A stretch of 64,000 nt of DNA, taken from positions 1 through 64,000 of the forward strand of contig JAGFJP010000159.1 in assembly GCA_024102665.1 (NCBI GenBank), read 5' to 3'. How positions within the stretch are numbered: position 1 is the stretch's first letter; the number at the start of each line of letters is the position of its first letter. Of this stretch, positions 20,336 to 30,886 are shown in pieces. The notes under the pieces were generated by a model. That model saw nothing but the letters and a program-made list of their open reading frames with translations. It did not search any database and had not been told where the DNA came from. This DNA is from Thiogranum sp. Lineage in GTDB: Bacteria > Pseudomonadota > Gammaproteobacteria > DSM-19610. The position numbers were made by a program, and so were the translations under genes.

Positions 20336-21001
20336 GTGGATTTTCCCGCTCCATTGTTCCCCGCCGCCATGCTCTGGTTCGCGAACCTTTTGCTGGCGGT
20401 GGTTGCGGTCGCAGCGCTTTGGCGGGCGCAGCTGCGCCTGATCCTGGAGAACCGGTTCGCACACGTTTTTTTCGGTGCCTGTGTCGTTATCCTGATGTTG
20501 TGGAATACGGGTGTGGGTGTGCTGCCGGCACTGAATTTCCATTTGCTGGGCTTGACTGCGGTAACCTTGATGTTTGGCTGGGCTTACGCGGTCCTGGCAG
20601 TATTGCTGGTGGCGATCGGGACCGTTATCAACCAGGGCGGAGCCTGGGAAAGCCTTGGATTGAATGCACTGGTTACCGGTTGCATACCCGTAGCCGTTAC
20701 ACAAATGATGCTTCAATTCGCGCAGAAACGGTTGCCTCACAACTTCTTTGTTTACGTATACGTCAATGGTTTTCTGGCAGCGGGCATTTCCATTGTTGCC
20801 GTTTGCTGTGTCGGCGCTGCATTGATGCTGATCGCGGACACCGGAAGTGCCGGTTGGCTGAGATACCAGTTCTATCCGTACCTTCCTTTGATATCGTTCT
20901 CCGAGGCGATCACAAACGGCATGGTGATTACCGCTCTGGTAGCCTTGCGGCCCGCCTGGGTGGCGAGTTTCGATGATAATCTCTACCTGCGGGGCAAATA
21001 G
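20336..21001 (+). CDS. CbiM/COG3235-like integral membrane protein
   Basis: About 221 residues. No ATG begins the frame; GTG 20336 gives MDFPAPLFPAAMLW, which looks like the family start, with TTG 20306 and ATG 20369 as alternatives. Five to six membrane helices are evident, with conserved-looking loops NFHLLGLTAVTLMFGWAYAV and NALVTGCIP. It resembles energy-coupling-factor permease (CbiM-like) membrane proteins of unknown substrate found near fimV/truA. A transport role is inferred only from fold similarity; no ATPase partner is nearby. Confidence 0.6.
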   Translation: MDFPAPLFPAAMLWFANLLLAVVAVAALWRAQLRLILENRFAHVFFGACVVILMLWNTGVGVLPALNFHLLGLTAVTLMFGWAYAVLAVLLVAIGTVINQGGAWESLGLNALVTGCIPVAVTQMMLQFAQKRLPHNFFVYVYVNGFLAAGISIVAVCCVGAALMLIADTGSAGWLRYQFYPYLPLISFSEAITNGMVITALVALRPAWVASFDDNLYLRGK

Positions 21002-21016
21002 ATTCGGCGGATTTGG

Positions 21017-21796
21017 ATGCGATATGCCTGTGGAGTTGAATACGACGGGAGTGGTTTTTCCGGTTGGCAAAGCCAGCCGCACGCCCGTTCCGTGCAAGCC
21101 GATGTGGAAGCCGCTCTGTCCAGGGTGGCGGACCATCAGGTCACTGTCTGTTGCGCCGGGCGTACGGATGCCGGTGTGCATGCCACGGCACAGGTTATCC
21201 ACTTTGAAAGCGACGCCCGGCGCAGCTCGCGCTCCTGGGTACTGGGCACCAATGCCAACCTGCGCCACGATGCGCGCCTGTTATGGATCAGGGAAGTCGA
21301 AGATGGGTTTCACGCCCGGTTTTCGGCACTGGCGCGGAGTTACCGTTACGTCATTCTGAATCGTGATGTGCCAAGCGCGCTGATGCGACAGCGCGCGGCC
21401 TGGACGCACCGGCCGCTGGACGAAAACCACATGCGTGAGGGGGCGAAATACCTCCTGGGTGAAAAGGATTTTTCCTCGTTTCGTGCCATGGCCTGCCAGG
21501 CCAGGAGTCCTGTGCGAACGATTCTACGCCTGGACATCATCCGCACTGGCAACTATCTCTACCTCGACGTGGAGGCCAACGCTTTCCTGCATCACATGGT
21601 AAGAAATATCGCCGGCGTGCTGATGGCAGTCGGTCGCGGGGACCGGCAGCCGGAATGGGTTCAGGATATCCTGGATAAGCGCGACCGCACCCAGGGCGGG
21701 GTCACTGCCCCGCCTCAAGGGCTTTATTTGGTCGGCGTTCGCTATCCGGACAGGTTCGGAATCGCACCTGCAGGGGCCCTCCCCGCATTCGCATAA
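21017..21796 (+). CDS. truA: tRNA pseudouridine synthase A
   Basis: 259 residues. Makes pseudouridine at positions 38-40 of the anticodon arm. The catalytic Asp is in CCAGRTDAGVHA; other family marks are YDGSGFSGWQSQP at the start and FLHHMVRNIAGVL near the C terminus. Starts 15 bp after the preceding membrane protein, likely cotranscribed. Confidence 0.97.
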   Translation: MRYACGVEYDGSGFSGWQSQPHARSVQADVEAALSRVADHQVTVCCAGRTDAGVHATAQVIHFESDARRSSRSWVLGTNANLRHDARLLWIREVEDGFHARFSALARSYRYVILNRDVPSALMRQRAAWTHRPLDENHMREGAKYLLGEKDFSSFRAMACQARSPVRTILRLDIIRTGNYLYLDVEANAFLHHMVRNIAGVLMAVGRGDRQPEWVQDILDKRDRTQGGVTAPPQGLYLVGVRYPDRFGIAPAGALPAFA

Positions 21797-21879
21797 CGGC
21801 GAATCAGGTGGCCAACATCCCGCATCTGGCCGGTTTCTGCTAGGATACGCGTTCTACGTCATCTGTACTGTCAGTCGTT

Positions 21880-22518
21880 ATGCGGACCCGCGTGAAAATC
21901 TGTGGAATTACCCGGCGCGAAGATGCGCAGGTGGCGGCCGGGGCGGGGGCGGACGCCATCGGCCTGGTATTTTATGAAAACAGTCCGCGGTACGTGGAGA
22001 TCGCCCGGGCGCGGGACATTTGCGCTGCGCTGCCGCCGTTCGTGAGCGTGGTCGGATTGTTTGTCAACGCCCCGCGTGAAGCGGTGCAGTCAGTGCTGGA
22101 CGCGGTGCCGATTGATCTGCTGCAGTTTCACGGTGATGAGTCCGCAGCGTCCTGTGAGGGATTCGGTCGGCCATATATCAAGGCGATCGCTATGCGACCT
22201 GGTCTCGATCCCGTCCCCGGCATGCTCGCGCATCCGGAAGCGTCGGGCTTCCTGCTGGACGCCTACCAGCCTGAACGGTATGGCGGTGGCGGCGAGGCCT
22301 TTGACTGGAGTACGGTGCCTGAACTCAGACACCGGCCATTGATTCTGGCCGGTGGATTGACACCGGAGAACGTAACGCAGGCGATCCGCCTGACCCGGCC
22401 CTTCGCCGTGGATGTCAGTAGCGGCGTCGAAATCGACAAAGGTATCAAATCCGCAGAGCGGATCGACGCATTTATGCGAGGTGTGGAACGTGGTGATGCA
22501 AGCCAAGCAAGCCAATGA
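21880..22518 (+). CDS. trpF: Phosphoribosylanthranilate isomerase
   Basis: 212 residues. TIM-barrel enzyme of tryptophan synthesis converting phosphoribosylanthranilate to CdRP. KICGITR carries the catalytic Cys; a second acid is expected in DLLQFHGDE, and [10 protein letters not shown] is the phosphate-binding region. Its 3' end overlaps trpB by 23 bases. The truA-trpF-trpB-trpA order is standard in this group. Confidence 0.96.
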   Translation: MRTRVKICGITRREDAQVAAGAGADAIGLVFYENSPRYVEIARARDICAALPPFVSVVGLFVNAPREAVQSVLDAVPIDLLQFHGDESAASCEGFGRPYIKAIAMRPGLDPVPGMLAHPEASGFLLDAYQPERYGGGGEAFDWSTVPELRHRPLILAGGLTPENVTQAIRLTRPFAVDVSSGVEIDKGIKSAERIDAFMRGVERGDASQASQ

Positions 22519-23719
22519 AAGCGCGTTGACAGATTTGCCGGACGCCAACGGTCACTTCGGTCCGTATGGCGGCTGTTTTGTCGCGGAAACCCTGATGCAA
22601 CCACTCCAGGAACTGCGCATCGCCTATGAACAATACTCCCGTGATCCTGATTTTCAGGCGGAGCTGGAAGCTGATCTGAAACATTTCGTCGGCCGTCCGT
22701 CGCCGCTTTACCATGCTGAACGCTGGAGCCGGCAGCTCGGTGGTGCGCAGATCTACCTGAAACGCGAAGACCTCAATCACACCGGTGCGCACAAGATCAA
22801 TAATACCGTCGGCCAGGCGCTGCTCGCGAAACGGATGGGGAAGAAACGCGTGATTGCGGAAACCGGCGCAGGCCAGCATGGTGTTGCGACTGCCACGGTA
22901 GCTGCCCGCTTCGGCATGGAATGTGTCGTCTACATGGGCGCGGAGGACATCAAGCGCCAGTCGGTCAATGTCTACCGCATGCGTCTGCTCGGCGCACGGG
23001 TCGAATCCGTGGAATCCGGATCCCGAACCCTAAAGGATGCGCTGAACGAAGCCATGCGGGACTGGGTGACGAACGTCGATGACACGTTCTATATCATCGG
23101 CACGGTCGCCGGACCGCATCCTTACCCGGTAATGGTGCGCGACTTCCAGACGGTTATCGGCCGCGAGGCCCGCGAACAGGTGCTGCAACAGACAGGACGT
23201 TTGCCGGATGCGCTGATCGCCTGTGTAGGCGGGGGCTCGAATGCGATCGGGCTGTTCTACCCGTTCCTGGAAGACAAGGACGTGGCGATCTATGGCGTCG
23301 AGGCCGGCGGCGACGGCATCGAAACCGGCAGGCATGCGGCACCGCTGTGCGCCGGTCGCCCGGGCGTGCTTCATGGTAACCGCACTTACCTGATGGAGGA
23401 TACGGACGGTCAGATCATCGAGACGCATTCGGTTTCGGCCGGACTCGATTACCCCGGAGTTGGTCCCGAGCATGCGTGGTTGAAGGATTGCGGGCGTGTC
23501 CGCTACGTATCGGTCACTGACAAGCAGGCGCTGGAGGCTTTCCACGAGCTGACACGGACCGAGGGCATTATGCCGGCCCTGGAATCGAGCCACGCACTGG
23601 CATACGCAAAACAACTTGCGCCAACGCTTGACAAGGATCGTATCCTGGTCGTGAACCTGTCAGGTCGTGGCGACAAGGACATCAATACCGTGGCGGCACT
23701 GGAAGGAATCAGGATATGA
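22496..23719 (+). CDS. trpB: Tryptophan synthase beta subunit
   Basis: 407 residues from ATG 22496, inside the end of trpF and preceded by GGAACG; the longer in-frame extension upstream is antisense of nothing and not family-like. PLP enzyme condensing indole and serine. The PLP lysine is in [17 protein letters not shown] binds the cofactor phosphate. Overlaps trpA by 4 bases (ATGA), so the alpha and beta subunits are co-translated. Confidence 0.97.
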   Translation: MQAKQANESALTDLPDANGHFGPYGGCFVAETLMQPLQELRIAYEQYSRDPDFQAELEADLKHFVGRPSPLYHAERWSRQLGGAQIYLKREDLNHTGAHKINNTVGQALLAKRMGKKRVIAETGAGQHGVATATVAARFGMECVVYMGAEDIKRQSVNVYRMRLLGARVESVESGSRTLKDALNEAMRDWVTNVDDTFYIIGTVAGPHPYPVMVRDFQTVIGREAREQVLQQTGRLPDALIACVGGGSNAIGLFYPFLEDKDVAIYGVEAGGDGIETGRHAAPLCAGRPGVLHGNRTYLMEDTDGQIIETHSVSAGLDYPGVGPEHAWLKDCGRVRYVSVTDKQALEAFHELTRTEGIMPALESSHALAYAKQLAPTLDKDRILVVNLSGRGDKDINTVAALEGIRI

Positions 23720-24540
23720 GTCGTATTGCCGCGCAGTTCGAGTCGCTGCGGGAACGCGGACGCAAGGCCCTGATCCCCTACATCACAGCGGGCGATCCGC
23801 ATCCGGAAGTCACGGTGCCCCTGATGCACGCTCTGGTCGAGGCCGGTGCGGACATCCTCGAGCTGGGTGTGCCGTTTTCGGATCCCATGGCGGATGGACC
23901 AGTTATCCAGGCGGCTTGTGAGCGGGCACTAAAACACCACGTGAGCCTCACGCGCGTTATTGATATGGTGCGCGCTTTCAGGGAGCGGGATCAGTATACG
24001 CCGGTCGTGTTGATGGGCTATCTGAACCCGATCGAGGTCATGGGCTATGAAACTTTTGCGCAGACGGCGCGCGAAGCCGGTGTCGACGGCGTACTGACTG
24101 TCGATCTGCCGCCCGAGGAATCGCACGATCTGGTGCATTGCCTCAAGGCGCAAAAGCTTGATCCGATTTTTCTTTGCGCTCCCAACAGTGACGCTGATCG
24201 CATCCGGCAGATGTCGGAACTGGGCGGCGGTTTCCTTTATTATGTTTCGTTCAAAGGCGTCACCGGCGCCAATCGTCTGGATGTGCAGTCGGTACGCGAC
24301 AAGCTTGCACAGATCCGCGCCGAAACCGACATGCCTGTCGGCGTCGGTTTCGGTATCCGCGATGCGGCATCCGCGGCGAGCATTGCGGCGTTTTCCGATG
24401 CCGTCGTAGTGGGTAGCGCGCTGGTAAAACGCATTGCAGATCTCGCCGAACGCCCTGATCAGATTGTTGCAAGGGCGCCGGAAATTATTGCCGAGATGCG
24501 TAAAGCGATAGATCAGGCCACGGTCGCCAGGGCGTCGTGA
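23716..24540 (+). CDS. trpA: Tryptophan synthase alpha subunit
   Basis: 274 residues. Cleaves indole-3-glycerol phosphate to indole, which is channelled to TrpB. The family motif [18 protein letters not shown] is present, the substrate-binding GVTG lies near residue 180, and the phosphate site is near VGFGI. Ends 52 bp before accD. Confidence 0.97.
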   Translation: MSRIAAQFESLRERGRKALIPYITAGDPHPEVTVPLMHALVEAGADILELGVPFSDPMADGPVIQAACERALKHHVSLTRVIDMVRAFRERDQYTPVVLMGYLNPIEVMGYETFAQTAREAGVDGVLTVDLPPEESHDLVHCLKAQKLDPIFLCAPNSDADRIRQMSELGGGFLYYVSFKGVTGANRLDVQSVRDKLAQIRAETDMPVGVGFGIRDAASAASIAAFSDAVVVGSALVKRIADLAERPDQIVARAPEIIAEMRKAIDQATVARAS

Positions 24541-24592
24541 CAGAGAAGACCTTCCGGCGGTTATATAGAATGCATCGTTCAGGAAACAAACA

Positions 24593-25456
24593 ATGAGCTG
24601 GTTTGAAAAACTGATGCCCTCGCGCATCAGAACTGAAGCTAAAGGCAAACGCACTGTGCCTGAGGGCCTGTGGAGCAAGTGCCCCTCGTGCGACGCTGTG
24701 CTCTACCGCGTCGAACTGGAGCGCAATCAGGACGTTTGTCCGAAGTGCGATCATCATTCCCGCATCGGCGCGCGCCGCCGGCTCGATCTGTTTCTTGACG
24801 CCGAGCCGCGCGAGGAAATAGGGGCCGAAGTGCAACCGGCTGACCCCCTCAAATTCAGGGACAGCAAGAAATACAGTGATCGCATCAAGCAGGCGCAAAA
24901 GAGTACCGGCGAAACGGACGCTCTGGTGGTGATTCGGGGTCAGGTCGAAGCGGTCCCGCTGGTCGCCGCTGCATTCGAATTCAGTTTCATGGGCGGGTCC
25001 ATGGGCGCGGTGGTGGGTGAGCGCTTTGTGCGCGCCGTCAATGTATGTCTCGAGCAGCATATTCCGCTGGTGTGTTTCTCCGCCAGCGGCGGTGCGCGGA
25101 TGCAGGAAGCGCTGTTTTCGCTGATGCAAATGGCCAAGACAAGCGCAGCGCTGGCGCGCCTTTCGAAGGCGGGTATTCCTTTCGTTTCTGTTATGACCGA
25201 CCCGACCATGGGCGGCGTTTCCGCGAGCCTTGCCATGCTCGGCGATATCAATATCGCCGAGCCGAGAGCGCTGATCGGGTTCGCCGGACCGCGAGTCATT
25301 GAGCAGACAGTGCGCGAGACCTTGCCTGAAGGGTTCCAGCGCAGTGAATTCCTGCAGGATCACGGTGCCATCGACATGATCATCGATCGCCGTGAACTGC
25401 GCGAGCGAATCGCTTCGGTGCTGGCTATGCTCACCCATCAGGCGCCGGTTGCCTGA
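24593..25456 (+). CDS. accD: Acetyl-CoA carboxylase carboxyltransferase beta subunit
   Basis: 287 residues. Transfers carboxyl from biotin to acetyl-CoA in fatty acid synthesis together with AccA (not in the window). An N-terminal four-Cys zinc ribbon (CPSC and CPKC) precedes the crotonase-like core with [12 protein letters not shown] and ASGGARMQE. Good ribosome site (AGGAAA) before ATG 24593. Confidence 0.97.
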   Translation: MSWFEKLMPSRIRTEAKGKRTVPEGLWSKCPSCDAVLYRVELERNQDVCPKCDHHSRIGARRRLDLFLDAEPREEIGAEVQPADPLKFRDSKKYSDRIKQAQKSTGETDALVVIRGQVEAVPLVAAAFEFSFMGGSMGAVVGERFVRAVNVCLEQHIPLVCFSASGGARMQEALFSLMQMAKTSAALARLSKAGIPFVSVMTDPTMGGVSASLAMLGDINIAEPRALIGFAGPRVIEQTVRETLPEGFQRSEFLQDHGAIDMIIDRRELRERIASVLAMLTHQAPVA

Positions 25457-25510
25457 TCTGATCCGGCGGCCGATGCTGTCTGAAAACGCTTCCTCGGACG
25501 CGCGGCGTTG

Positions 25511-26797
25511 ATGGGCTCTCAAAACCCCCGCTTCAATTCGCTCGACCAATGGTTGCAGTGGCAGGAAACGCTGCATCCTTCCGCCATAGACCTGGGGCTG
25601 GAGCGTGTCGAGCGTGTCGCCGAGCGGCTGGATTGCCGCAATCCGGGCAGCCTGGCTATTACTGTCGGCGGCACCAATGGCAAAGGATCGGCGCTGGCGA
25701 TGCTGGAGGCGATCCTGCTAAGGGCCGGTTACCGGGTCGGCTGCTATACCTCGCCTCACCTGTTTCTGTACAACGAAAGGTTGCGGCTGCAGGGTGAACC
25801 TGTTCCCGACGCAACGTTATGTGACGCATTCGATCGCGTCGACAAGGCGCGTGGCGACATTTCGCTGACCTATTTCGAATTCGGCACACTTGCGGCGCTG
25901 GATATCATGCGACAGGAGCAGCCAGACGTTGCGCTGCTCGAGGTCGGTCTAGGTGGACGCCTTGATGCCGTGAACATCGTCGACGCGGACGCGGCGGTGC
26001 TTACCAGCATTGGCATAGATCACACCGACTGGCTGGGTCCGGACCGTGAATCCATAGGCAGGGAGAAGGCCGGTATCTTCCGCGCTGGAAAACCGGCGAT
26101 CTGCGGAGATGCCAGTCCGCCGCAGAGTGTGCGCGATGAAGCACGGCGGCTGGGCGCCGATCTGCGCGTGTTGGGCGCCGATTACAGGTTGCAGGAAAGC
26201 GCGCGGGGTTGGCACTGGCAGGGCAGACACAGCCGCTTTCGCGATTTACCCAGGCCGGCACTGGCGGGGGCGCATCAGCTGGCAAATGCAGCGAGCGTCC
26301 TGATGGTTCTGGAAATGCTTGGCGAGCAGTTGCCGGTATCGCGGGAAGCCATTGAATCCGGATTGAAATGGGTCGCGTTGCCCGGTCGTATCCAGAAAAT
26401 CAACGGTCGGGTGGAACAGGTACTGGATGTATCTCATAATGCGCAAGCCGCGCTGGCCCTCGCCGACACGCTGAGGCATATGCCGGCGGCAGGACGAACC
26501 TATGCCGTGATGGGTATGATGAAGGACAAGAATGTACAATCCTTCGTGAGCGCGCTGCAGGCGGAAATCGCCGGTTGGTATGCGGTTGGCCTGGAGCCGG
26601 AGAGGGCGAGCAAGCCGCAGCAGCTCGCGGCGGATATCCGGACGGTGGTCGGTGCTGCGCCTGTCGCGTGCTGTGCCTCGGTCGATGAGGCGATAGATAG
26701 GCTTCGCGGCACGGTCAAACCTGGAGACAGGATACTGATCTGCGGTTCTTTCCACACGGTGGCAGAATGGGCTTTGCGCAAGCCGGAATTTGACTGA
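25511..26797 (+). CDS. folC: Bifunctional folylpolyglutamate synthase / dihydrofolate synthase
   Basis: 428 residues from ATG 25511, with a TTG one codon earlier. Mur-ligase fold: the ATP P-loop is GGTNGKGSALAML, and the omega-loop/Mg region is LEVGLGGRLDAVN. Adds glutamate to dihydropteroate and to folates. Ten bases after it the DedD-like gene begins, the accD-folC-dedD order typical of gammaproteobacteria. Confidence 0.96.
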   Translation: MGSQNPRFNSLDQWLQWQETLHPSAIDLGLERVERVAERLDCRNPGSLAITVGGTNGKGSALAMLEAILLRAGYRVGCYTSPHLFLYNERLRLQGEPVPDATLCDAFDRVDKARGDISLTYFEFGTLAALDIMRQEQPDVALLEVGLGGRLDAVNIVDADAAVLTSIGIDHTDWLGPDRESIGREKAGIFRAGKPAICGDASPPQSVRDEARRLGADLRVLGADYRLQESARGWHWQGRHSRFRDLPRPALAGAHQLANAASVLMVLEMLGEQLPVSREAIESGLKWVALPGRIQKINGRVEQVLDVSHNAQAALALADTLRHMPAAGRTYAVMGMMKDKNVQSFVSALQAEIAGWYAVGLEPERASKPQQLAADIRTVVGAAPVACCASVDEAIDRLRGTVKPGDRILICGSFHTVAEWALRKPEFD

Positions 26798-26806
26798 CGG
26801 AATACT

Positions 26807-27418
26807 ATGGATTTTCTATTGAAACAACGGCTGGTCGGCGCCATCGTGCTGGTCGCTCTCGGCGTGATTTTCATACCGATGCTGCTGGAGGGGCCGGATG
26901 AAACCCTGGTGCCGAAGATGGAAGAGCTGCCGGAGTTCGCCGATCCACGCCCCGGTGAACCATTCGAGGCGTTTCCGTCTTCCGGCGCAATGAGTGACGA
27001 GCCCGAGACTTCGGTGGTCACGGAGGAAGCGCCGTCGGAGCCGGATCTGCCCGAAACGGCTCCCGAGCCGGAACCCGCTCTGCTCCCGGAGACGGCCGCT
27101 TCGGCGCAAACTGAATCCACGCCTCCACCGGAAGTCGCGTCCCCCGCGACCACCGCTACCCAGGCTGCTGAACCCGGACCGCTGGGAAGCTGGGTGGTTC
27201 AGGTAGGCAGTTTTTCCAGCCAGCAGAATGCATTGGTGTTGCGTGACAAGCTCCGCGAGGGCGGCTTTCCCACCCAGGTTGAAAAGGTTCAGGTCGACAG
27301 TAAAACCCACTATCGCGTGCGGGTAGGTCCGTTTCTGGAGCGCGCCGAAGCTGACCGCAATCAGCGTCAACTGAGTGACAAGTTCAGTCTCACGGCGCGC
27401 GTGCTGTCCTACCCCTGA
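26807..27418 (+). CDS. dedD: DedD-like SPOR-domain cell division protein
   Basis: 203 residues. One N-terminal membrane helix (residues 8-27), a Pro/Glu/Ala-rich periplasmic linker (30-125) and a C-terminal SPOR domain (LGSWVVQVGSFSSQ to the end) that binds denuded septal peptidoglycan. Location in the accD-folC-cvpA-purF cluster matches E. coli dedD. Confidence 0.9.
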   Translation: MDFLLKQRLVGAIVLVALGVIFIPMLLEGPDETLVPKMEELPEFADPRPGEPFEAFPSSGAMSDEPETSVVTEEAPSEPDLPETAPEPEPALLPETAASAQTESTPPPEVASPATTATQAAEPGPLGSWVVQVGSFSSQQNALVLRDKLREGGFPTQVEKVQVDSKTHYRVRVGPFLERAEADRNQRQLSDKFSLTARVLSYP

Positions 27419-27512
27419 TTTTCCGGTCGCTATCGGTACTGTGCTTCGAGTAAAATAACGTGATGCATTCAGATGACTGGCGGGACGCCGGAAGACAATA
27501 CGGATCTTTGTC

Positions 27513-28001
27513 TTGATCTGGGCAGATTTTTTTCTGCTGGCGATTATCGCGATATCCGCGTTGCTCAGTTTGTGGCGGGGCTTCGTCAGGGAGGCATTGT
27601 CGCTGGCAAGCTGGATCGCGGCGCTGTGGGTCGCGATACTTTTTTTCGAGGAACTCGGCGACTGGCTTGGACGCTGGATAGACACGCCATCGATGCGCGA
27701 GGTGACGGGGTTCACCATTCTTTTCGTCACTACCGTGCTACTCGGCGGCCTGGTCAATTACCTCGCCGGGCAACTGGTCAGCAAGACGGGATTGACTGCG
27801 ACCGACCGCGCTCTTGGCATCCTGTTTGGCGTCGCGCGCGGGGTGGTGATCGTGGCAGTCCTCGTGTTGCTGGCAGGCTTGACGACAGTACCCCAGGATC
27901 CGTGGTGGAGCGAATCGTTGTTACTGCGGCACTTTCAGGATATGGCGATATGGTTACGCGGCTTCTTGCCGCCAGATATCGCACAACACATTCACTACTG
28001 A
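27513..28001 (+). CDS. cvpA: CvpA family membrane protein
   Basis: 162 residues beginning at TTG 27513 (MIWADFFLLAIIAISALLSLWRG is the family start). Four membrane helices, with the conserved GFVREALSLASWI loop. CvpA was named for colicin V export and is linked to envelope integrity. The gene directly precedes purF, as in most gammaproteobacteria. Confidence 0.92.
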   Translation: MIWADFFLLAIIAISALLSLWRGFVREALSLASWIAALWVAILFFEELGDWLGRWIDTPSMREVTGFTILFVTTVLLGGLVNYLAGQLVSKTGLTATDRALGILFGVARGVVIVAVLVLLAGLTTVPQDPWWSESLLLRHFQDMAIWLRGFLPPDIAQHIHY

Positions 28002-28019
28002 TGCTCAAGGGTTAACGCT

Positions 28020-29531
28020 GTGTGTGGCATAGTCGGCATTGTTTCCAACGAGGCGGTCAACCAGTCGATCTACGACGCATTGACTGTCTTGCAGCACCGG
28101 GGCCAGGACGCCGCCGGCATTATCACCTGCGACGGCAACAGACTTTATCTGCGCAAGGACAACGGCCTGGTGCGCGATGTATTCCATACGCGCCATATGC
28201 TGCGTCTGCGTGGCAACATGGGTATCGGTCATGTGCGTTATCCCACGGCTGGTTGCGAAAGTTCTGCCGAAGCCCAGCCGTTTTACGTCAATTCTCCCTA
28301 TGGCATCAGCCTGGCGCATAACGGTAATCTCATCAACGCGGAAGAACTCAGGGACAACCTGTTTCGCGAGGATCTGCGCCATATCAACACCGATTCGGAT
28401 TCAGAGGTCCTGTTGAATGTGCTCGCCCACGAGCTGCAAAGCCGCGGCAAATTGCATATCGACGAGGAAGATATTTTTGCCGCCGTGGCGGGCGTGCACC
28501 GTCGCTGTCAGGGTGCTTACGCTGCGGTCGCAATGATTACCGGTTACGGTGTCCTGGCGTTCAGGGATCCTTTCGGTATTCGTCCCCTGGTATACGGGCG
28601 CCGCAAAACGCCGCAGGGAACCGATTACATGGTTGCCTCGGAAAGTGTGGCGCTGGATTCCCTTGGTTTCAAACTGGTCGGGGACGTGCTGCCCGGCGAG
28701 GCCGTCTTTATCCGCCACGACGGTACCATGGTGGTTCGCCAGTGCGCCGAACACACCCGCTATACGCCGTGCATATTCGAACACGTGTATCTGGCCCGCC
28801 CTGATTCCATCATCGACAACGTCTCGGTCTACAAGGCGCGGCTGCGCATGGGCGAGACCCTGGCTGAGAAAATCCGCAGGCAACGTCCGGACCACGATAT
28901 CGATGTGGTGATTCCGATTCCGGATACCAGCCGCACCGCGGCGCTGCAGCTGGCGAACAACCTGGGGGTGAAGTACCGCGAGGGCTTCATCAAGAACCGT
29001 TACATCGCACGCACCTTCATCATGCCCGGCCAGCAGCAGCGCAAGAAATCGGTGCGGCAGAAACTGAACGCTATCGACCTTGAGTTCAAGGGCAAAAATG
29101 TCATGCTGGTCGATGATTCGATCGTGCGTGGCACCACTTCCCAGCAAATTATCCAGATGGCGCGCGAGGCCGGCGCCAGGAAAGTATATTTCGCCTCGGC
29201 GGCGCCGCCGGTGCGCTATCCGAATGTTTACGGCATCGACATGCCGACCAAGAGCGAGCTGATAGGCCACGGCCGGACGGTTGAGCAGATCGCCACCGAG
29301 ATCGGCGCCGACTGGCTGGTATTCCAGGATCTCGATGACCTGGTGCATGCCGTGCGCAGGGGCAACAGGAATATCGAAGCCTTCGACTGCTCGGTATTCA
29401 CGGGCGAGTACGTTACCGGCGGGGTCGGCCCCGAATACCTGGAAAACCTCGAGCGGATGCGCAGCGACGGGGCCAAGGAAGAGCGGCGTTTGCAGGATGA
29501 TGAAGTTATCGAAATGCACAATACCGCTTGA
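28020..29531 (+). CDS. purF: Amidophosphoribosyltransferase
   Basis: 503 residues from GTG 28020. First committed step of purine synthesis: PRPP + glutamine to phosphoribosylamine. After removal of the start residue the nucleophile Cys is at the N terminus ([11 protein letters not shown]), followed by the class II glutaminase domain (HRGQDAAGI). The C-terminal phosphoribosyltransferase domain has the PRPP motif [14 protein letters not shown]. Start codon GTG is unusual for this gene but no better choice exists. Confidence 0.96.
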   Translation: MCGIVGIVSNEAVNQSIYDALTVLQHRGQDAAGIITCDGNRLYLRKDNGLVRDVFHTRHMLRLRGNMGIGHVRYPTAGCESSAEAQPFYVNSPYGISLAHNGNLINAEELRDNLFREDLRHINTDSDSEVLLNVLAHELQSRGKLHIDEEDIFAAVAGVHRRCQGAYAAVAMITGYGVLAFRDPFGIRPLVYGRRKTPQGTDYMVASESVALDSLGFKLVGDVLPGEAVFIRHDGTMVVRQCAEHTRYTPCIFEHVYLARPDSIIDNVSVYKARLRMGETLAEKIRRQRPDHDIDVVIPIPDTSRTAALQLANNLGVKYREGFIKNRYIARTFIMPGQQQRKKSVRQKLNAIDLEFKGKNVMLVDDSIVRGTTSQQIIQMAREAGARKVYFASAAPPVRYPNVYGIDMPTKSELIGHGRTVEQIATEIGADWLVFQDLDDLVHAVRRGNRNIEAFDCSVFTGEYVTGGVGPEYLENLERMRSDGAKEERRLQDDEVIEMHNTA

Positions 29532-29644
29532 CACTCCTTGTGCGGCTTGACTAAGCTTTCAACACGCGCCGATTTGATTTCCAGCTTGCGGGCGCATTAT
29601 AAATACGGCTAAAGCGACGGCACCTGCTTTCGTTCTTAGTCGGA

Positions 29645-29666
29645 GGCGGGTTTTTTTGTGCCCGCC
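29645..29666 (+). terminator. Possible hairpin between purF and metZ
   Basis: GGCGGG at 29645-29650 can pair with CCCGCC at 29661-29666 around a T-rich loop. An overlapping alternative pairs ACCTGC (29621-29626) with GCGGGT ahead of the same T-run, which would make a classical terminator. Either could separate purF from metZ. Weak evidence. Confidence 0.4.
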
Positions 29667-29695
29667 CTGTTGCCTATTCAATCAGGGAGACCGGC

Positions 29696-30877
29696 ATGCC
29701 TGACAAACAACATCAACTGGGCTTCGAAACCCTGGCGGTCAGGGCGGGGCAGCATCGCACAGCCGAAGGCGAGCACGCCGAGCCTATTTTCCCGACTTCG
29801 AGTTATGTGTTCGAGAATGCCGCCGCGGCGGCAGCGCGGTTTTCGGGCGAACAGCCGGGAAACATCTATTCCCGTTTCACGAATCCAACCGTCCGCACTT
29901 TCGAGGAGCGTCTGGCGGCGCTGGAGGGCGGCGAATGCAGTGTCGCGACGGCCTCCGGCATGGCGGCGATCTACGCCTGTTGCGCGGGTCTGCTGAAAAC
30001 CGGCGACCACATTGTTTCTTCGCGCAGTATTTTCGGCAGCACCACCCTGATGTTCACCAATTATCTGCAGAAGTTCGGTATCGAGACGACTTTTGTCGCG
30101 CTGGATGACCTGAATGCCTGGGAAGCCGCGATACGTCCGGCGACGCGCATGCTGTTTCTGGAGACACCATCCAATCCCCTGACCGAAATAGGAGATATAC
30201 GCGCTCTGTCGTCACTGGCCCATAAAAATGATTGCTTGCTGGTGGTCGACAACTGTTTTTGTACACCGGCCTTGCAGCAACCGCTGGCGCTGGGCGCCGA
30301 TATTGTTATCCATTCGGCAACCAAGTATCTGGACGGGCAGGGACGCTGCGTGGGCGGAGCGGTGGTTGGCTCAAGGGAAGTGGTCGGGCAGGATGTGTAC
30401 GGTTTCCTGCGAACCTGCGGACCCACCATGAGCCCGTTCAACGCCTGGGTATTTCTCAAGGGACTGGAAACGTTGCGTATTCGCATGCAGGCGCATTGCG
30501 CCTCGGCGCAGCAACTCGCGGCCTGGCTCGAGGATCAGGCTGCGGTCCGCCGGGTGTATTATCCGGGACTCGCCTCGCACCCCCAGCACGCTCTTGCCCG
30601 CGCGCAGCAGACGGGCTCCGGCGCCATCGTGGCTTTCGACATGCACGGTGGAACACCAGCCGCGTGGAAGCTGATCGACGCCACCCGAATCTGTTCGATA
30701 ACAGCGAATCTTGGAGATACCAAGACCACGATCACCCATCCGGCGACGACGACGCATGGGCGGCTCACGCCCGCGCAGCGCGCCGAAGCCGGCATATCCG
30801 ATGGACTGGTCCGCGTTGCGGTAGGGCTCGAAAACATCGATGATCTCATAGCCGATCTGGGGCAGGGCATTGCATAG
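29696..30877 (+). CDS. metZ: O-succinylhomoserine sulfhydrylase
   Basis: 393 residues. PLP enzyme of the Cys/Met metabolism family; converts O-succinylhomoserine plus sulfide to homocysteine. The PLP lysine is in HSATKYLDGQG, with upstream NPTVRTFEERLAALEGGE and SGMAAI. Placement directly after purF matches Pseudomonas metZ, supporting this over cystathionine gamma-synthase. Confidence 0.9.
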   Translation: MPDKQHQLGFETLAVRAGQHRTAEGEHAEPIFPTSSYVFENAAAAAARFSGEQPGNIYSRFTNPTVRTFEERLAALEGGECSVATASGMAAIYACCAGLLKTGDHIVSSRSIFGSTTLMFTNYLQKFGIETTFVALDDLNAWEAAIRPATRMLFLETPSNPLTEIGDIRALSSLAHKNDCLLVVDNCFCTPALQQPLALGADIVIHSATKYLDGQGRCVGGAVVGSREVVGQDVYGFLRTCGPTMSPFNAWVFLKGLETLRIRMQAHCASAQQLAAWLEDQAAVRRVYYPGLASHPQHALARAQQTGSGAIVAFDMHGGTPAAWKLIDATRICSITANLGDTKTTITHPATTTHGRLTPAQRAEAGISDGLVRVAVGLENIDDLIADLGQGIA

Positions 30878-30886
30878 GAGGCCGAC

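Noticed and set aside
29532-29695. Possible SAM-type riboswitch upstream of metZ
   Set aside because: The spacer has hairpin potential but none of the conserved SAM-I/II/alpha cores could be found.
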